This document shows, one piece after another, positions 22,139 to 33,447 of a DNA stretch of 64,000 bases; the stretch's first letter is position 1, and every line of letters begins with the position of its first letter. The stretch covers positions 1,248,860-1,312,859 of the forward strand of contig QRDG01000535.1 in the NCBI GenBank assembly GCA_012064385.1. Direction: 5' to 3'. The position numbers were made by a program, and so were the translations under genes. This DNA comes from Puccinellia tenuiflora (taxonomy: Eukaryota; Streptophyta; Magnoliopsida; Poales; Poaceae). The notes under the pieces were generated by a model. The model saw only the letters and a program-made list of their open reading frames with translations. It was not told the DNA's origin and ran no database searches.

Positions 22139-23460
22139 CTGTTTTGCTGCATGTGTTACCCGTGATGATGAGTGGATTCTTGATACCTGCTTGTTCGTTT
22201 CATATTTGCTGTAACAAAGATTGGTTCAGTTCTTATGAGATTGTGCAGACTGGAGATTTCGTGCGTGTTGGGGAACGACAACAAATGTCATATTGTTGGC
22301 GTTGGATCTATTCAGATCAAGACCCATGATGGGATGACACGCACGCTGACGGGAGTGAAACACATACCATCTATGGCGAGAAACTTGATCTCGCTAAGTA
22401 CCCTTGACTGTGACGGTACAAGTATGCCGGAGGGAATAAAACGCCTGAAGGTATCGAAAGGTTCTCTTATTGTTATGGTTGGTGATATGAATTCTGCCAA
22501 GTTATATATTCTTAGAGGTAGCACTTTGTCTGGTACTGCTGCTGTTATTACTAATGATGATCCAAGTACAACTACCTTTGGCACAAGCGACTTGGACATA
22601 TGAGTGAACTTGGTATGGCAGGAATTGGTCAAGAGAGAAACTACTGAAGGACTTGCAATATGAGTAAGTTGCCGTTCTGTGAACACTGCGGTTTTGGTAA
22701 GCATAAGAGAGTCAAGTTCAATGCTTCCGTTCATACCACCAAAGGAATTTTAGATTATGTGCATGCTGATTTGTGGGGGCCTTCACGTAAGCCTTCTTAT
22801 GGTGGTGCTCGTTATATGCTTACTATTATTGATGATTACTCTAGAAGAGTTTGGCCTTATTTATGAAAAATAAAGATGATACTTTTGCTGCTTTTAAAGA
22901 GTGGAAAGTTATGATTGAAAGGCAAACTGAGAGGAAGGTGAAGTTGCTTCGTACTGACAATGGTGGCGAATTTTGTTCGTATGAATTTGACGATTATTGC
23001 AGGCAGGAAGGCATGTCAGGCATCACACCATCCCGTACACGCCTCAGCAGAATGGTGTAGCGGAGCGGATGAAAAGGACTATCATCTCCAAAGCTCGCTT
23101 GCATGTTGTCCAACGCCCGCATGAACAGGCGTTTTTGGGCTGAGGCTGCCAACACCGCCTGCTACTTGATCAACAGGTCACCATCCATTCCCCTTGACAA
23201 GAAAACTCCTATTGAGGTATGGTCTGGTGAACGGCTGATTATTCATAATTGAAAGTTTTGGTTGCACTGCCTATGCTCATGTTGATAATGGAAAGTTAGA
23301 GCCTAGAGCTGTTAAGTGCTTATTCTTGGTTATGGTTCCGGAGTGAAAGGATATAAGTTGTGGAATCCGGAAACTAAAAAGACTTTCTTCAGACGGAGTG
23401 TTGTGTTTAATGAATCTGTTATGTATCGGACAGTCTGACTACTGATGTTGTGCCAGATTC
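22139..23460 (+). pseudogene. Copia protease and integrase region
   Basis: Broken in several frames. A protease remnant lies around 22170-22220 (CSFHICCNKDWFSS). The gag-pre-integrase zone is at about 22250-22600, with GVKHIPSMARNLISLS. The integrase zinc finger (CEHCGFGKHKR) is near 22678, and the core carries HADLWGPS and IDDYSRRVW (22760-22855) and TDNGGEF (about 22955). Stops and indels occur at about 22600, 22865 and 23060. Confidence 0.88.
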
Positions 23461-23536
23461 TCTGATAAGGACGAACCACAGGTTCGTTTGCAGGTAGAGC
23501 ATATGGAGCACCTAGATGAGGAGGTAACAGAAACTG

Positions 23537-25080
23537 TTGATGAGGAGATTGTGCAAACCTCACCTCCTGTTTTGCAGCAACCGTCGATTGCTGCTGATCG
23601 GCCAAGGAGAAATTGTTCCCCCTAACCGATTAATTGAAGAATGTGATGTTGTTTATTTTGCTCTAAGTTGTGCTGAACAGGTGGAGCATGAGGCTGAACC
23701 AGCTACATACACTGAAGCTATTGCTTCGGTTGATCGTGACAAGTGGATTGGTGCAATGCACGAGGAGATGCAATCACTTGAGAAGAATGGCACATGGGAT
23801 GTTGTGCGCTTGTCTAAACAAAAGAAGGCCGTCCGCTGCAAGTGGATCTTCAAGAGAAAGGAAGGTTTGTCTCCTAATGAGCCTCCAAGTTTAAGGCAAG
23901 GTTAGTAGCTAAAGGTTTCAGCCAAATTCCCGGTGTGGATTATAATGATGTGTTCTCCCCGGTTGTCAAGCATAGTTCTATTCGTACATTCTTCAGTATT
24001 GTTGCTATGCATGATCTTGAGCTTGAGCAGTTAGATGTGAAGACTGCATTTTTGCATGGAGAACTTGAGGAGGAGATATACATGGACCAACCAGAAGGGT
24101 TCATAGTGCCTGGTAAGGAGGATTTCGTGTGCAAGCTAAAGAAGTCCCTTTACGGTTTGAAACAATCTCCTCGACAGTGGTATAAAAGGTTTGATTCTTT
24201 TATGATGTCACATGGCTTTAAGAGGTCTGAATATGATAGCTGTGTGTACATTAAATTTGTTGATGAATCGCCTATATACTTACTGCTATATGTTGATGAT
24301 ATGTTAATTGCTGCCAAGAGCATGAAAGAAATCACTACGTTGAAGAAACAGTTGAGTAGTGAGTTTGAGATGAAGGATCTTGGTCCTGCTAAGAAAATTC
24401 TAGGTATGGAAATTTCAAGAGACAGAAAATCTAGATTGCTATTTCTTAGTCAGGAGAATTATATTAAGAAAGTTCTTCATCGCTTTAACATGCATGATGC
24501 AAAGTCTGTTAGTACGNNNNNNNNNNNNNNNNNNNNNNNNNNNNNNNNNNNNNNNNNNNNNNNNNNNNNNNNNNNNNNNNNNNNNNNNNNNNNNNNNNNN
24601 NNNNNNNNNNNNNNNNNNNNNNNNNNNNNNNNNNNNNNNNNNNNNNNNNNNNNNNNNNNNNNNNNNNNNNNNNNNNNNNNNNNNNNNNNNNNNNNNNNNN
24701 NNNNNNNNNNNNNNNNNNNNNNNNNNNNNNNNNNNNNNNNNNNNNNNNNNNNNNNNNNNNNNNNNNNNNNNNNNNNNNNNNNNNNNNNTGAAGCATGCAA
24801 AGAATCTGTTTGGTTGAAAGGTCTGTTTGCTGAGCTTTGTGGAGATGATACTTGTATTAACCTGTTCTGTGACAGTCAAAGTGCCGTTATCTTACTAAGG
24901 ATCAGATTTCCATGAGAGACAAAGCACATTGATGTCAAATACCATTATGTGCGTGATGTTGTTGCACAGGTAAGCTGAAGGTATGCAAGATCAGTACTCA
25001 TGATAATCCTGCTGATATGATGACAAAGCCAGTTCCTGTTGCTAAGTTTGAGCTTTGCTCGAGCTTAGTTGGTATAACTA
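23537..25080 (+). pseudogene. Copia reverse transcriptase and RNase H region
   Basis: RT begins around 23700 (WIGAMHEEMQSLEKNGTW, then CKWIFK). After a frameshift near 23900 it continues from 23935 with DVKTAFLHGELEEEIYM, SLYGLKQSPRQWYKRFD and the catalytic LLYVDDMLIAA. The gap removes the end of RT. RNase H resumes at 24789 and includes LFCDSQSAV (about 24865). A stop interrupts it near 24913, and the usual tail is recognisable to about 25080. Confidence 0.92.
24517..24788. other. Assembly gap (N)
   Basis: 272 consecutive N inside the copia RT-RNase H region. Any protein read through it is meaningless. Confidence 1.
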
Positions 25081-25182
25081 TTTAGCCCAAGAGGCTAGTT
25101 GGCGCCGAAAGTGTTTTCTTTGATGTTTCAGGGTCAAGGATTGTTGATGCTACAGATGGAATTTGGCTCAAGGTGCAGTGAG

Positions 25183-25571
25183 TGTTATTTTATGGTGATC
25201 CAAATCCGTTTCTATAAGTGAGAAGGCTAACGACGGAGCGAAGCGAGGCCCGTCGCCGGTAGGCTAGTTTAGTTTAGGTCTGGACCACTATAAATACGGT
25301 ACGAGTTGTAATCGAACATGACACCGATTGTTGCCGACCTAGTTTAGGTCTGGACCACTATAAATACGTCTTGTAAGCCGCCGCCGGAGATAAGCCACAC
25401 ATTGTAAATCCCGGCGCGTTTGTAACCTCACCCCGAAATAGTGAAGTATTGCTGGCTGGCGCCCGTGGTTTTTTCTCTTCCTTGTTGGAAGGGTTTTCCA
25501 CGTTAAAATCTCGTGTCCCCATTGGTTTGATCTTGCTTAATTTCATCGTTGTTTTGCTATCGCCTGTAACA
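25183..25571 (+). repeat. Copia 3' LTR (389 bp) with a duplicated core promoter
   Basis: Same ends as the 5' LTR. It has about 36 extra bases around 25262-25297 that repeat the block ctagtttaggtctggaccac plus the TATA box, giving two TATAAATA boxes 70 bp apart (25289 and 25359). Confidence 0.92.
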
Positions 25572-26468
25572 GTGCGTGTCCTCCTCTCTTTCCCCTCGCC
25601 CTCCTAGCTCTACTTCCTCTCTCTCTTTCTCTCCCTAAGAGAACGAAGAACTCGAAACCCTAGCTTCGTACGGCTGCTGGCCGCCCCCTTAAATTGCCAC
25701 GGCTCCAGGCCATTCGAAGCCACGATGAGAATCTCAGGAGCTCCGCCTGACACCAGATACCTGCTCGTCGACTCGCGCTTGCTGGGAAGCTCGGAATCGT
25801 CCGAATCGGAGCCTCCGTCCCCGCCGCTGACATTCGAGCTCGCCGTCGACTCCGGCTTCGCTCGCCTGCCCGACCGCTCCTCCTCGCTCCTGGTGAGCTT
25901 GAGGTGCTCCCGCACCCCTTTGACCTCTCCCCTCTCTCTGGTTCGAGCTGCCGCCGGGCTCCTCCGAGCGCCGCCGCGCTAGCTCCTCGGCGGACCGCTC
26001 CGAGCGGCGCCGCCCTCCTTCGGCTCCCCGAGCACGGGCGCGTCCAACGCGCGCAAGCGCACGGCCCCGGACGCGCTCCTTCGTCGAGCGCATGCTCGAT
26101 GACGTCAGCCTATTTTAATATTTTCTGAAAATGTTAAATCCCTGACAGGTGGGACCCTTCGTCAGAATTTTATTCTTTCACAGAAATTCCAGAAAATATA
26201 TTAATACTGTAAAATCCATATCTTTATTTCTGTAATTCAGAAAAATATGAATAAAATATCGAAATTTAGAGAAAAATGAGATCTACGTATTTATGCCAAA
26301 ATTCATGCATGATTGAACAACTCAAACTAAGTGTTGTTTAGAATTACAAGTTTGCCACCTTATGTAATTATGGGTTTTTCCGATTATTATTACCCGAACT
26401 TCATCTAAATGGTATATCATGTTTAGGATTCTAAATTGCTATAATTATAATTGTCATGTCATCATTCT
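25572..26468 (+). other. Probable fragment of a long gypsy LTR
   Basis: 25572-26100 is GC-rich and gene-like. It has AACCCTAG near 25655, an ATG at 25725 and an open S/P/E-rich stretch ending at a GTGAGC donor-like site (near 25891). It then changes abruptly to AT-rich sequence. The same architecture is seen in the Tekay-like LTR at 58034-61890. No LTR borders are visible. It is cut on the left by the copia element and on the right by the gypsy LTR at 26469. Confidence 0.4.
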
Positions 26469-27453
26469 TGATGAGGACATCCCTAGTCCTTTACCATTTT
26501 CTTCTATCGACGATGTTGCTGCTCAAGACAAGCCCAATGAAGTGAGGATTGGACCAATGACAAGAGCTCGTGCCAAGCTACTTGGACAACAGGTGAACTC
26601 ACTCTTAATTGAATATAATGTTTGTGATGTTGAGAACTTTATACTGCCTAAGTCTATGCATCTGTGTATGATCAGGGTTATTGATAACACAAGCATTGGA
26701 GGAGGGCCAGAGGAGCAGCAAGGATTGGAGTACAACGTCATCCATGGCGCGGGAGGAGCGGGAGGCATGCGTAGAGGGGACGTTGAAGAAAAGGAGTACT
26801 GGACATTATCGGAATATCCGGTCCCCTACTGAACCGGATTATCCGGTTCCAGAGAAATATGTTGCGCGGAGGTACTGGACTATGTCGGAATATCCGATTC
26901 CACTTGACTCGGAATATCCGGTCAAACGGATTATCCGGTCTCCCGTGACCCGGAATATCCGGTTCGAGTAAAACAGGGCTGCGAGCCTTTTCGAGATCAA
27001 GTCGGTTTGTATCTAGTTTAGGTCGAACCAAGTCGTGATTTGGGCGTGGGATTGACCCCCCAGCCGACATATATACCCTAGGAGTCTCTTTGTAATAGTT
27101 AGACCACGTTTTGATTAAACCCTAGATTGGATTGCTAAGCATTCATCTATACTAGAATTCCTCTTTGCTTCGATCAGGAATTCACCCTCCACTTTGTTTC
27201 GATCTGGAGGTTATTGCTACCAAAGTTTGAGTGTGATCTGTTGTTCCATTGGGAATTAGTAGATCGCAGAAACCGCTTCGTGGCCGGCGGCTACGTTGCA
27301 TCGGTGTGAGGCGTCGCGAATATCCATTGGGTTGAAGAGCTGTTGCATTGGCAACAGGGGAGCAGCCGGAGAGTTCGACGGATTCTCGCAAGTTATCTAC
27401 CATCATCATCCATCTACCACCGCTCATTGAGAAGATCGGGCCACCCCTTATCA
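26469..27453 (+). repeat. Family A LTR, copy 1 (985 bp), with coding tail and TATCCGG array
   Basis: Starts TGATGAGGACATCC, exactly where copies 2 and 3 start, and ends TTATCA before the PBS. The first ~260 bp are open and read like the C-terminus of a gypsy polyprotein (RIGPMTRARAKLLGQQVNSL). At 26810-26965 there are six copies of the near-palindrome CGGAATATCCGG or CGGATTATCCGG. Confidence 0.88.
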
Positions 27454-28541
27454 TCTTGGTATCAGATTTCCAGTGTTTACTCAGTGAGCATCCACAAATC
27501 CATCCCCGTAGATTTATTGTTTTTCGTCCTATACAGAAAAAGCCATACAAAAATACTAGTTTTAATTGCGCCATAGCCATAGATCAACCCAATTTGCTTC
27601 TTCTAGTTGCTGCTTGTGTTGATCTTGCGTTCCGTTTTTCCGTTTATAGGTTTAGGGTTTTTCCCGTCACGATCGGAATATCCGGTTGGATTCGGATCGG
27701 ATTATCCGGTCACCTCCAGTACCGAAAATTTCTGGTCCTTAGCCGTTTTTCTTCGAGTTTCGTTTCATCGAAATATCCGGTTGGTTTCGGATCGGATTAT
27801 CCGGTCAGTACCAGTACAAAAAAAAAGTGTGAGTCTAGTTTTTTGTTTCAACTTTTCATTAGGTTTTTCGTGTGTGATCTTTGTGAGACCTAGCCACAGC
27901 CTTTCCATAGCATTTCTTTAGGCACCTTCCCCAGAAGAATAGCTATTTCGTGCTCAACAGGCTGCTCATATTTCTCATAAAGTTTTGGTTTATTGCTCTT
28001 TGGATATTTTGGCCTTTGGAAAAGTAAAAAAAAAATAGAAAAGTGATAGTTAAAAAAGAAGAAGAGAAAAGTGAGACATCAAACGAGGCCGAAAGTGATA
28101 TATATACTTTGGAGAGTGGAGCTATACAATTGCCATAAAGTGACACTGCTTTGAGCAATCTTGTGCCTGTTTCTTGTGAGCATAGCTAGTGTCTTTCGAG
28201 TGCTTTCCAAACTTTTCCATACATATATTTGCATTGCCACTTTTATCTCCATATCTGTGTGAGTTTCCTAGTTGTGTTTCTAAGGATCACACGAGCAGCA
28301 AATAGGTGTTGTAGTTGGTGTGTTAGGTATCCCTACCAAGCCCCACTAAATACCCTGGTTTTGTTGTGTAACACTTGGAAACCCATAATATTCGCTTCAC
28401 CCCATCCGTGACGTTTCTGTCCATACAAGTGGTAAGCTATACTATTCACTTTGGAACGGTAAGATACACAATTTCTTTTGGTTTGAGTGAGTTGAGAGTT
28501 TTCCACCTAAATATATCTATATACCCTTGTGTGCACTAATC

Positions 28542-29888
28542 ATGTCTTCAGGAGATGAGAATGATGGAGTTGTGAGGCAAAAGAAGGACGACAATGCTCC
28601 TGTTTGTTGGGCTGAATATGAAGCTCTTCGAGATCACCTGACACGTCAGTTCATCACTCAATGTGACAGGTTACAAGCTGATTTGACTGCTACGGATATA
28701 AAGGTCGACAATGTGCTACAAACGGCAACTGAGTCTGCAGCTGCCTTGACAGCAATTCAGAATTCTATTGGTGCATTGAACCATGCCGTGCAAGTGTTGA
28801 CGCAACGAATGAGCAACCTGTTGATGATGCAAGTGTTCATGGTGATCACGGTGTTGATTTTGATGCTGAGCAGGATGATGAGCAAGCTGCTGCTCGTCGT
28901 GAGAGGTTGCAACGGCAACAACAACCACAACCACATGCTAATGGTGGACGTGGAGGTGGCCGAGGTGGTGCTATACCTCCTGGTCGTGGATTTGCGCCTC
29001 TTGGTGCGCGTCGTATGCTTGGCGACAATTTTGGTCATGCAGCCAACCGTGATGATGATAGCGTTGGTAAGCCCAAATTCAGTATTCCCAAGTTTGAAGG
29101 TTCTGTTGATGTGGAAGAATATATTAACTGGAGTTGAAGATGGAACAATTATGGCATTTGCATGACTACACTGAGGATAGAAAGATCAAGCTTGCATCTT
29201 CTGAGTTCGATGGCTATGCTTTGCTATGGTGGGACGGTCTTGTGAGTGCTAGGCCGTGAAGCAAATGATGTACCTATTTTGTCTTGGCGAGAGATGAAGG
29301 CGGAGATGCGTCATCGTTTTGTTCCTCGCAATTACATCCGTTCTTTGTATGATAAGTTGCAGAATTTGAAGCAAGGTGCCAAGTCTATTGATGAGTACTA
29401 TAAGGAGATGGAGTTGATCATGCAGCGTGCTAAAGTGCGAGAAGAACCTGAACAACTATGCAGCGTTTCCTTTCAGGTTTGAGCTTTAACATCAAGAGAA
29501 TTGTACGTCATCATCAATATGGTGATGTACAAGATTTGTTACATCAAGCATGTGAAGCTGAGTTACAGTTGGCCAAAGATGCCAAATATGTGCCTCGTTC
29601 TTCCTACGGGCGAGGTAGTGTGTCATCACGAGCAACACCTAGTGCGGTGCCGCCTAGTCCTGTTCCTAGTTTCCGTGGTGCTGCTCCTTCCAAGTCGGTT
29701 TCAGTTGCTCCTAACGCCAAGCAATCACCACAAGCTGCCGCAAGTGCTACTGGCTCTTCCAATTCTACAGCTCGTACACGTGATATGAATTGTCATACGT
29801 GTGGAGGCAAGGGTCACTTCAAGCGTGAGTGTCCCAACAAGAAGGTCATGTTGATCAATGAGGAGACCGGTGAGTATGAGAGTGGTGA
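28542..29888 (+). pseudogene. Family A gag, copy 1
   Basis: Starts MSSGDENDGVVRQKKD at 28542. A coiled-coil-like N-terminus is followed by a Gly/Arg-rich stretch, the conserved gag domain (HDYTEDRKIKLASSEFDGYA, about 29160) and a CCHC knuckle (CHTCGGKGHFKRECPNKK, about 29790). Compared with copy 2, one A is missing near 28807, shifting the frame. Further indels lie near 29125 and 29255. Truncated at 29888. Confidence 0.88.
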
Positions 29889-30804
29889 TGTCGTGGTGGT
29901 GTCACGGCAGATGCCATATAGGCTTGATGTGGGGCCGATTGGACGCTGGAGGTACCGGGGAGGGCTTGCACGCACGGCGTACAGACAAGAAACACACACT
30001 CACTCACACACACGCACACGATTTACCCAGGTTCGGGGCTCTCGTGAGGAGATAACACCCCTACTCCTGCCTTCTACTTGATTTATATGTGGATTACAAC
30101 TGGTTACAAACTTGCTCCTCGAGCTGTATGCGAAGAACTGCAATATCTAAGCCTCAACCGAGTCTCTGAACAGCTCTCTGGCTCTCTTCTCTCTCTCAAG
30201 GGAAGACGTCTTTGCTCAGCGTCTAGGCTCTAATGAAGTGTTGCCCGTCCCTCTAAGAGGTACCCCTGGTACTCCTTATATAGGGAAACCCAGGGTTACA
30301 GTGTAAAACATTGCTACTGTCGCCATACTCCTTGGTCTCCGGCCGACACGGCACTGCTGCGCCATACCCAGACCGTGGCAGCGCTGGTCGCCACGGTCTC
30401 CTCTATGTCAGACAGCACGCCCAAGCCTAGGCTTAGCGCCACTGTGCCGCGCCGCCCGCGTCAGAGGCGTGGCCGAGGCTTGGCACGCCGTCCACTTGCA
30501 GCACACCGCCGCCCTTGTCTCGCTCCGTGTCTCAAGGGGCTTGGTCCACCGTCCGGGATAACCTTCACCCGGCATAGGCACACCCATGCCCATAACTCGG
30601 TTTGCCCTTTCCTGCATATACGAACAACAAAGGGGATTCCGACATATAATAATCATGATCCGACATAAGTCTATGTCGGTTAACCATTACCCGGTTGACC
30701 CCGGGTAAAACCTATACGGTATGTCGGTTCTCATTGACTCGGTCAACTCCGAGTCTTTGCTTATTTTCACCTTATTGTCCCCACTCGGGGGCTTCCCCCC
30801 GACA
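29889..30804 (-). repeat. Solo or recombined LTR of another gypsy family (916 bp)
   Basis: Inverted termini TGTCG (29889) and CGACA (30804). In minus sense it starts TGTCGGGGGGAAGCCCCCGA and has a TATATAAGG box near 30275. The flanks are from two different family A copies and show no TSD (GGTGA against TTGCT). It is therefore not a simple solo LTR in one host element. Confidence 0.8.
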
Positions 30805-33289
30805 TTGCTTCTCTGGTCTTGTCATGGATCTTCTTCACAAAATCAGCACGTTTTGAAGCCTCCATATTGACCCTCTCTTGCGATGGAAGTGGCAGCAAAT
30901 CTAGCGGCGTAATTGGCTTGAAACCATACACCACCTCGAATGGACATAGCTGCGTGGTTGAGTGTACAGCCCGGTTATATGCAAACTCCACATGCGGTAG
31001 GCACTCTTCCCACTCCTTCAAATTTTTCTTGATCATGGTTCGGCAGCAATGTGGAGAGCGTGCGATTAACCACCTCCGTTTGCCCATCTGTTTCGGGGTG
31101 ACAAGTTGTACTGAATAGCAGCTTCGTTCCCAACTTCCCCCACAACGTCTTCCAAAATAGCTCATAAACTTGACGTCTCGATCAGAAACAATAGTCCTTG
31201 GTACTCCATGCAAGCGCACTATGTCCCTGAAAAACAGATTAGCAATATGCGACGCATCATCGCTTTTGTGGCAGGCAATAAAATGTGACATTTTAGAAAA
31301 CCTATCAACTACCAGAAAAATAGAATCATGTCCTCTCCTGGTTCTAGGCAATCCTAACACAAAATCCATGCTAATGACTTCCCATGGAGAAGTAGGTGCA
31401 GGAAGAGGAGTATACAACCATGAGGCTTCAGCTTGGACTTTGCCTTATTGCAAGTGATGCAACGTTTTACAAACCTGTCCACATCTCGCCTCATGCGTGG
31501 CCAATAGAAATGATCAGCCAACATCAACAACGTCTTCTCACATCCAAAGTGTCCCATCAAACCGCCACTATGTGATTCCTGCAACAATAGCAAATGTATA
31601 TACGATTCTGGCACACACAACTTGTTAGCTCGAAACAGATATCCATCATGTATATGGTATTTTTCCCACGCTTTGACAGCAGAACACTTAGTAAAAGGCA
31701 TGGCAAAATCAAGCATCAATAGCATATAATTCACGCAAACTCTCTAAACCAGGAACTTTTACATCCAAATGTGTCAACAAAATATTTTTCCTAGAGAGAG
31801 CATCAGCAACCACATTGTCTTTTCCTTTCTTGTACTTAATAATGTATGGGAAAGATTCAATGAATTCAACCCACTTAGCATGACGTCTATTCAGATTTGA
31901 TTGGCTCTTTAAAAATTTCAAAGCCTCATGATCAGAATGTATGATAAATTCTTTTGGCCACAAATAATGTTGCCAAACCTCAAGAACTCTAACAAGCGCA
32001 TACAATTCTTTGTCATAAACAGGATAGTTCAATTGTGCACCATTTAATTTTTCAGAGAAAAATGCACCCGGTTTTAACCTCTTGCATCAACACACCTCCT
32101 ATTCCAATACCACTAGCATCACATTCAATATCAAATTGCTTATGGAAATCAGGAAGTACAAGCAAAGGTGCAGAAATCAACGACATTTGAGCTCATCAAA
32201 AGCAGCATCTTGGGCTGCGCCCCAAGCAAATTCAACACCTTTTTAGTTAGATCATTCAAAGGTGCAGCAATAGAACTGAAGTCTTTCACAAAACGTCTAT
32301 AAAAACCAGCTAACCAAGAAAGCTTCAGATCTGACTAATATTCATGGGAGTAGTCCAATTTTTAATAGCTTCAATTTTGGATTCATCAACTTCTACTCCA
32401 TTCTTAGAAACAACAAAACCCAGAAATATGACCTTGTCTTTGCAAAAAGTGCACTTAGCAAGATTACCATATAGTTTATTATCACGTAGCACTTGCAAAA
32501 CTTGTCTAATATGATCACTATGCTCAGATTCATTGCGGCTGTATATTAATATATCATCAAAGTACACAACCACAAACTTGCCAATAAATTGCCTTAAAAC
32601 ATGATTCATTAACCTCATGAACGTACTAGGTGCATTAGTTAACCCAAAACGCATGACTAACCACTCATATAAACCAAATTTCGTTTTAAAGGCAGTTTTT
32701 CCACTCATCCCCTTCTTTCATCCTAATTTGATGATATCCACTACGCAAGTCAATTTTAGAGAATATAGCAGCACCACTTAATTCATCAAGCATGTCATCT
32801 AAACGTGGAATTGGATGACGATATCGTATAGTGATGTTGTTAATTGCTCTACAATCTACACACTTGCGCCAAGTACCATCTTTCTTAGGAACCAAATAAC
32901 AGGAACAGCACAAGGACTTAGGCTTACTCTCACATAACCTTTATCAAGAAGTTCTTGTACTTGTCGCTGTATCTCCTTTGTTTCATCGGGGTTGGTGCGG
33001 TAGGGGGCTCGGTTTGGAAAAGATGCTCCTGGATCAAGTCAATTTGATGCTCAATACCCCTCAATGGTGGCAAACCAGCGGGTACCTCCTCCGGTAACAC
33101 ACCGCCAAATTCCTGTAACACATGAGAAACATCAAGAGGAAGAGGGGTCATGTCGTTAGAAACTAGAATTTTGCCCTTGCACATAAGCACAATAGGGACG
33201 TGAGTGGGATCCTCACAAAACTCTCTCAAATCTGATATGGTGGCTAACATGACTAGAAGACTCTTTCCCTCACTTGTCGTTTCACTCAT
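30805..33289 (-). pseudogene. Family A pol, copy 3 (RT, RNase H, integrase)
   Basis: At least five frame breaks. RT carries CVDCRAINNITIRYRHPIP, KIDLRSGYHQIRM and FVVVYFDDILIYSR (32880-32530). RNase H includes HSDHEALKFL (about 31930). The integrase zinc finger (HFGCEKTLL...CITCNKAKSK) is at 31560-31440, and its core (DFVLGLPRTRRGHDSIFLVV) at about 31360-31300. It stops in the integrase C-terminal zone at 30805, so any chromodomain is lost. Confidence 0.92.
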
Positions 33290-33447
33290 GTGTGGCTTGT
33301 GGCTCTAACTCACCGAGGGGTAGTATGCTCTCGTCTATCTACTCTCTCACTCTCTTTTTCTAAATTCACTTCTGTTTTTTGACGAGATTCATTTACAATT
33401 TGCTGCGGTTGTCATAGGCCTCATAGTAATATCTCTCCCATGCCAAT

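Larger units (their letters stand above)
20877..25571 (+). mobile_element. Ty1/copia LTR retrotransposon, decayed, with assembly gap
   Basis: 5' LTR 20877-21230, PBS 21233-21245, gag, protease, integrase and RT-RNase H in copia order, and 3' LTR 25183-25571. Numerous frameshifts and stops break the polyprotein. The LTRs remain very similar outside a 36-bp insertion. Flanks (GTTGG before, GTGCG after) agree at only 3 of 5 positions, so the TSD has drifted or the ends have recombined. 272 N at 24517-24788 hide part of the RT-RNase H junction. Confidence 0.95.
26469..29888 (+). mobile_element. Gypsy element, family A copy 1 (5' part only)
   Basis: Plus-strand 5' LTR (26469-27453), PBS (from 27457, TGGTATCAGATTTC), a 1.1-kb leader and a gag gene, then an abrupt end at 29888 inside the gag-protease spacer where another LTR begins. 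It is closely similar to copy 2 on the opposite strand. Confidence 0.9.

Noticed and set aside
24439..24915. Frames crossing the run of N
   Set aside because: The N run is an assembly gap; the apparent long frame is artificial.
26810..26965. CRISPR-like array of TATCCGG repeats
   Set aside because: Plant nuclear DNA, very short irregular repeats without uniform spacers, and located in an LTR.
29990..30020. CA-rich microsatellite
   Set aside because: Short and imperfect, simply part of the LTR at 29889-30804.
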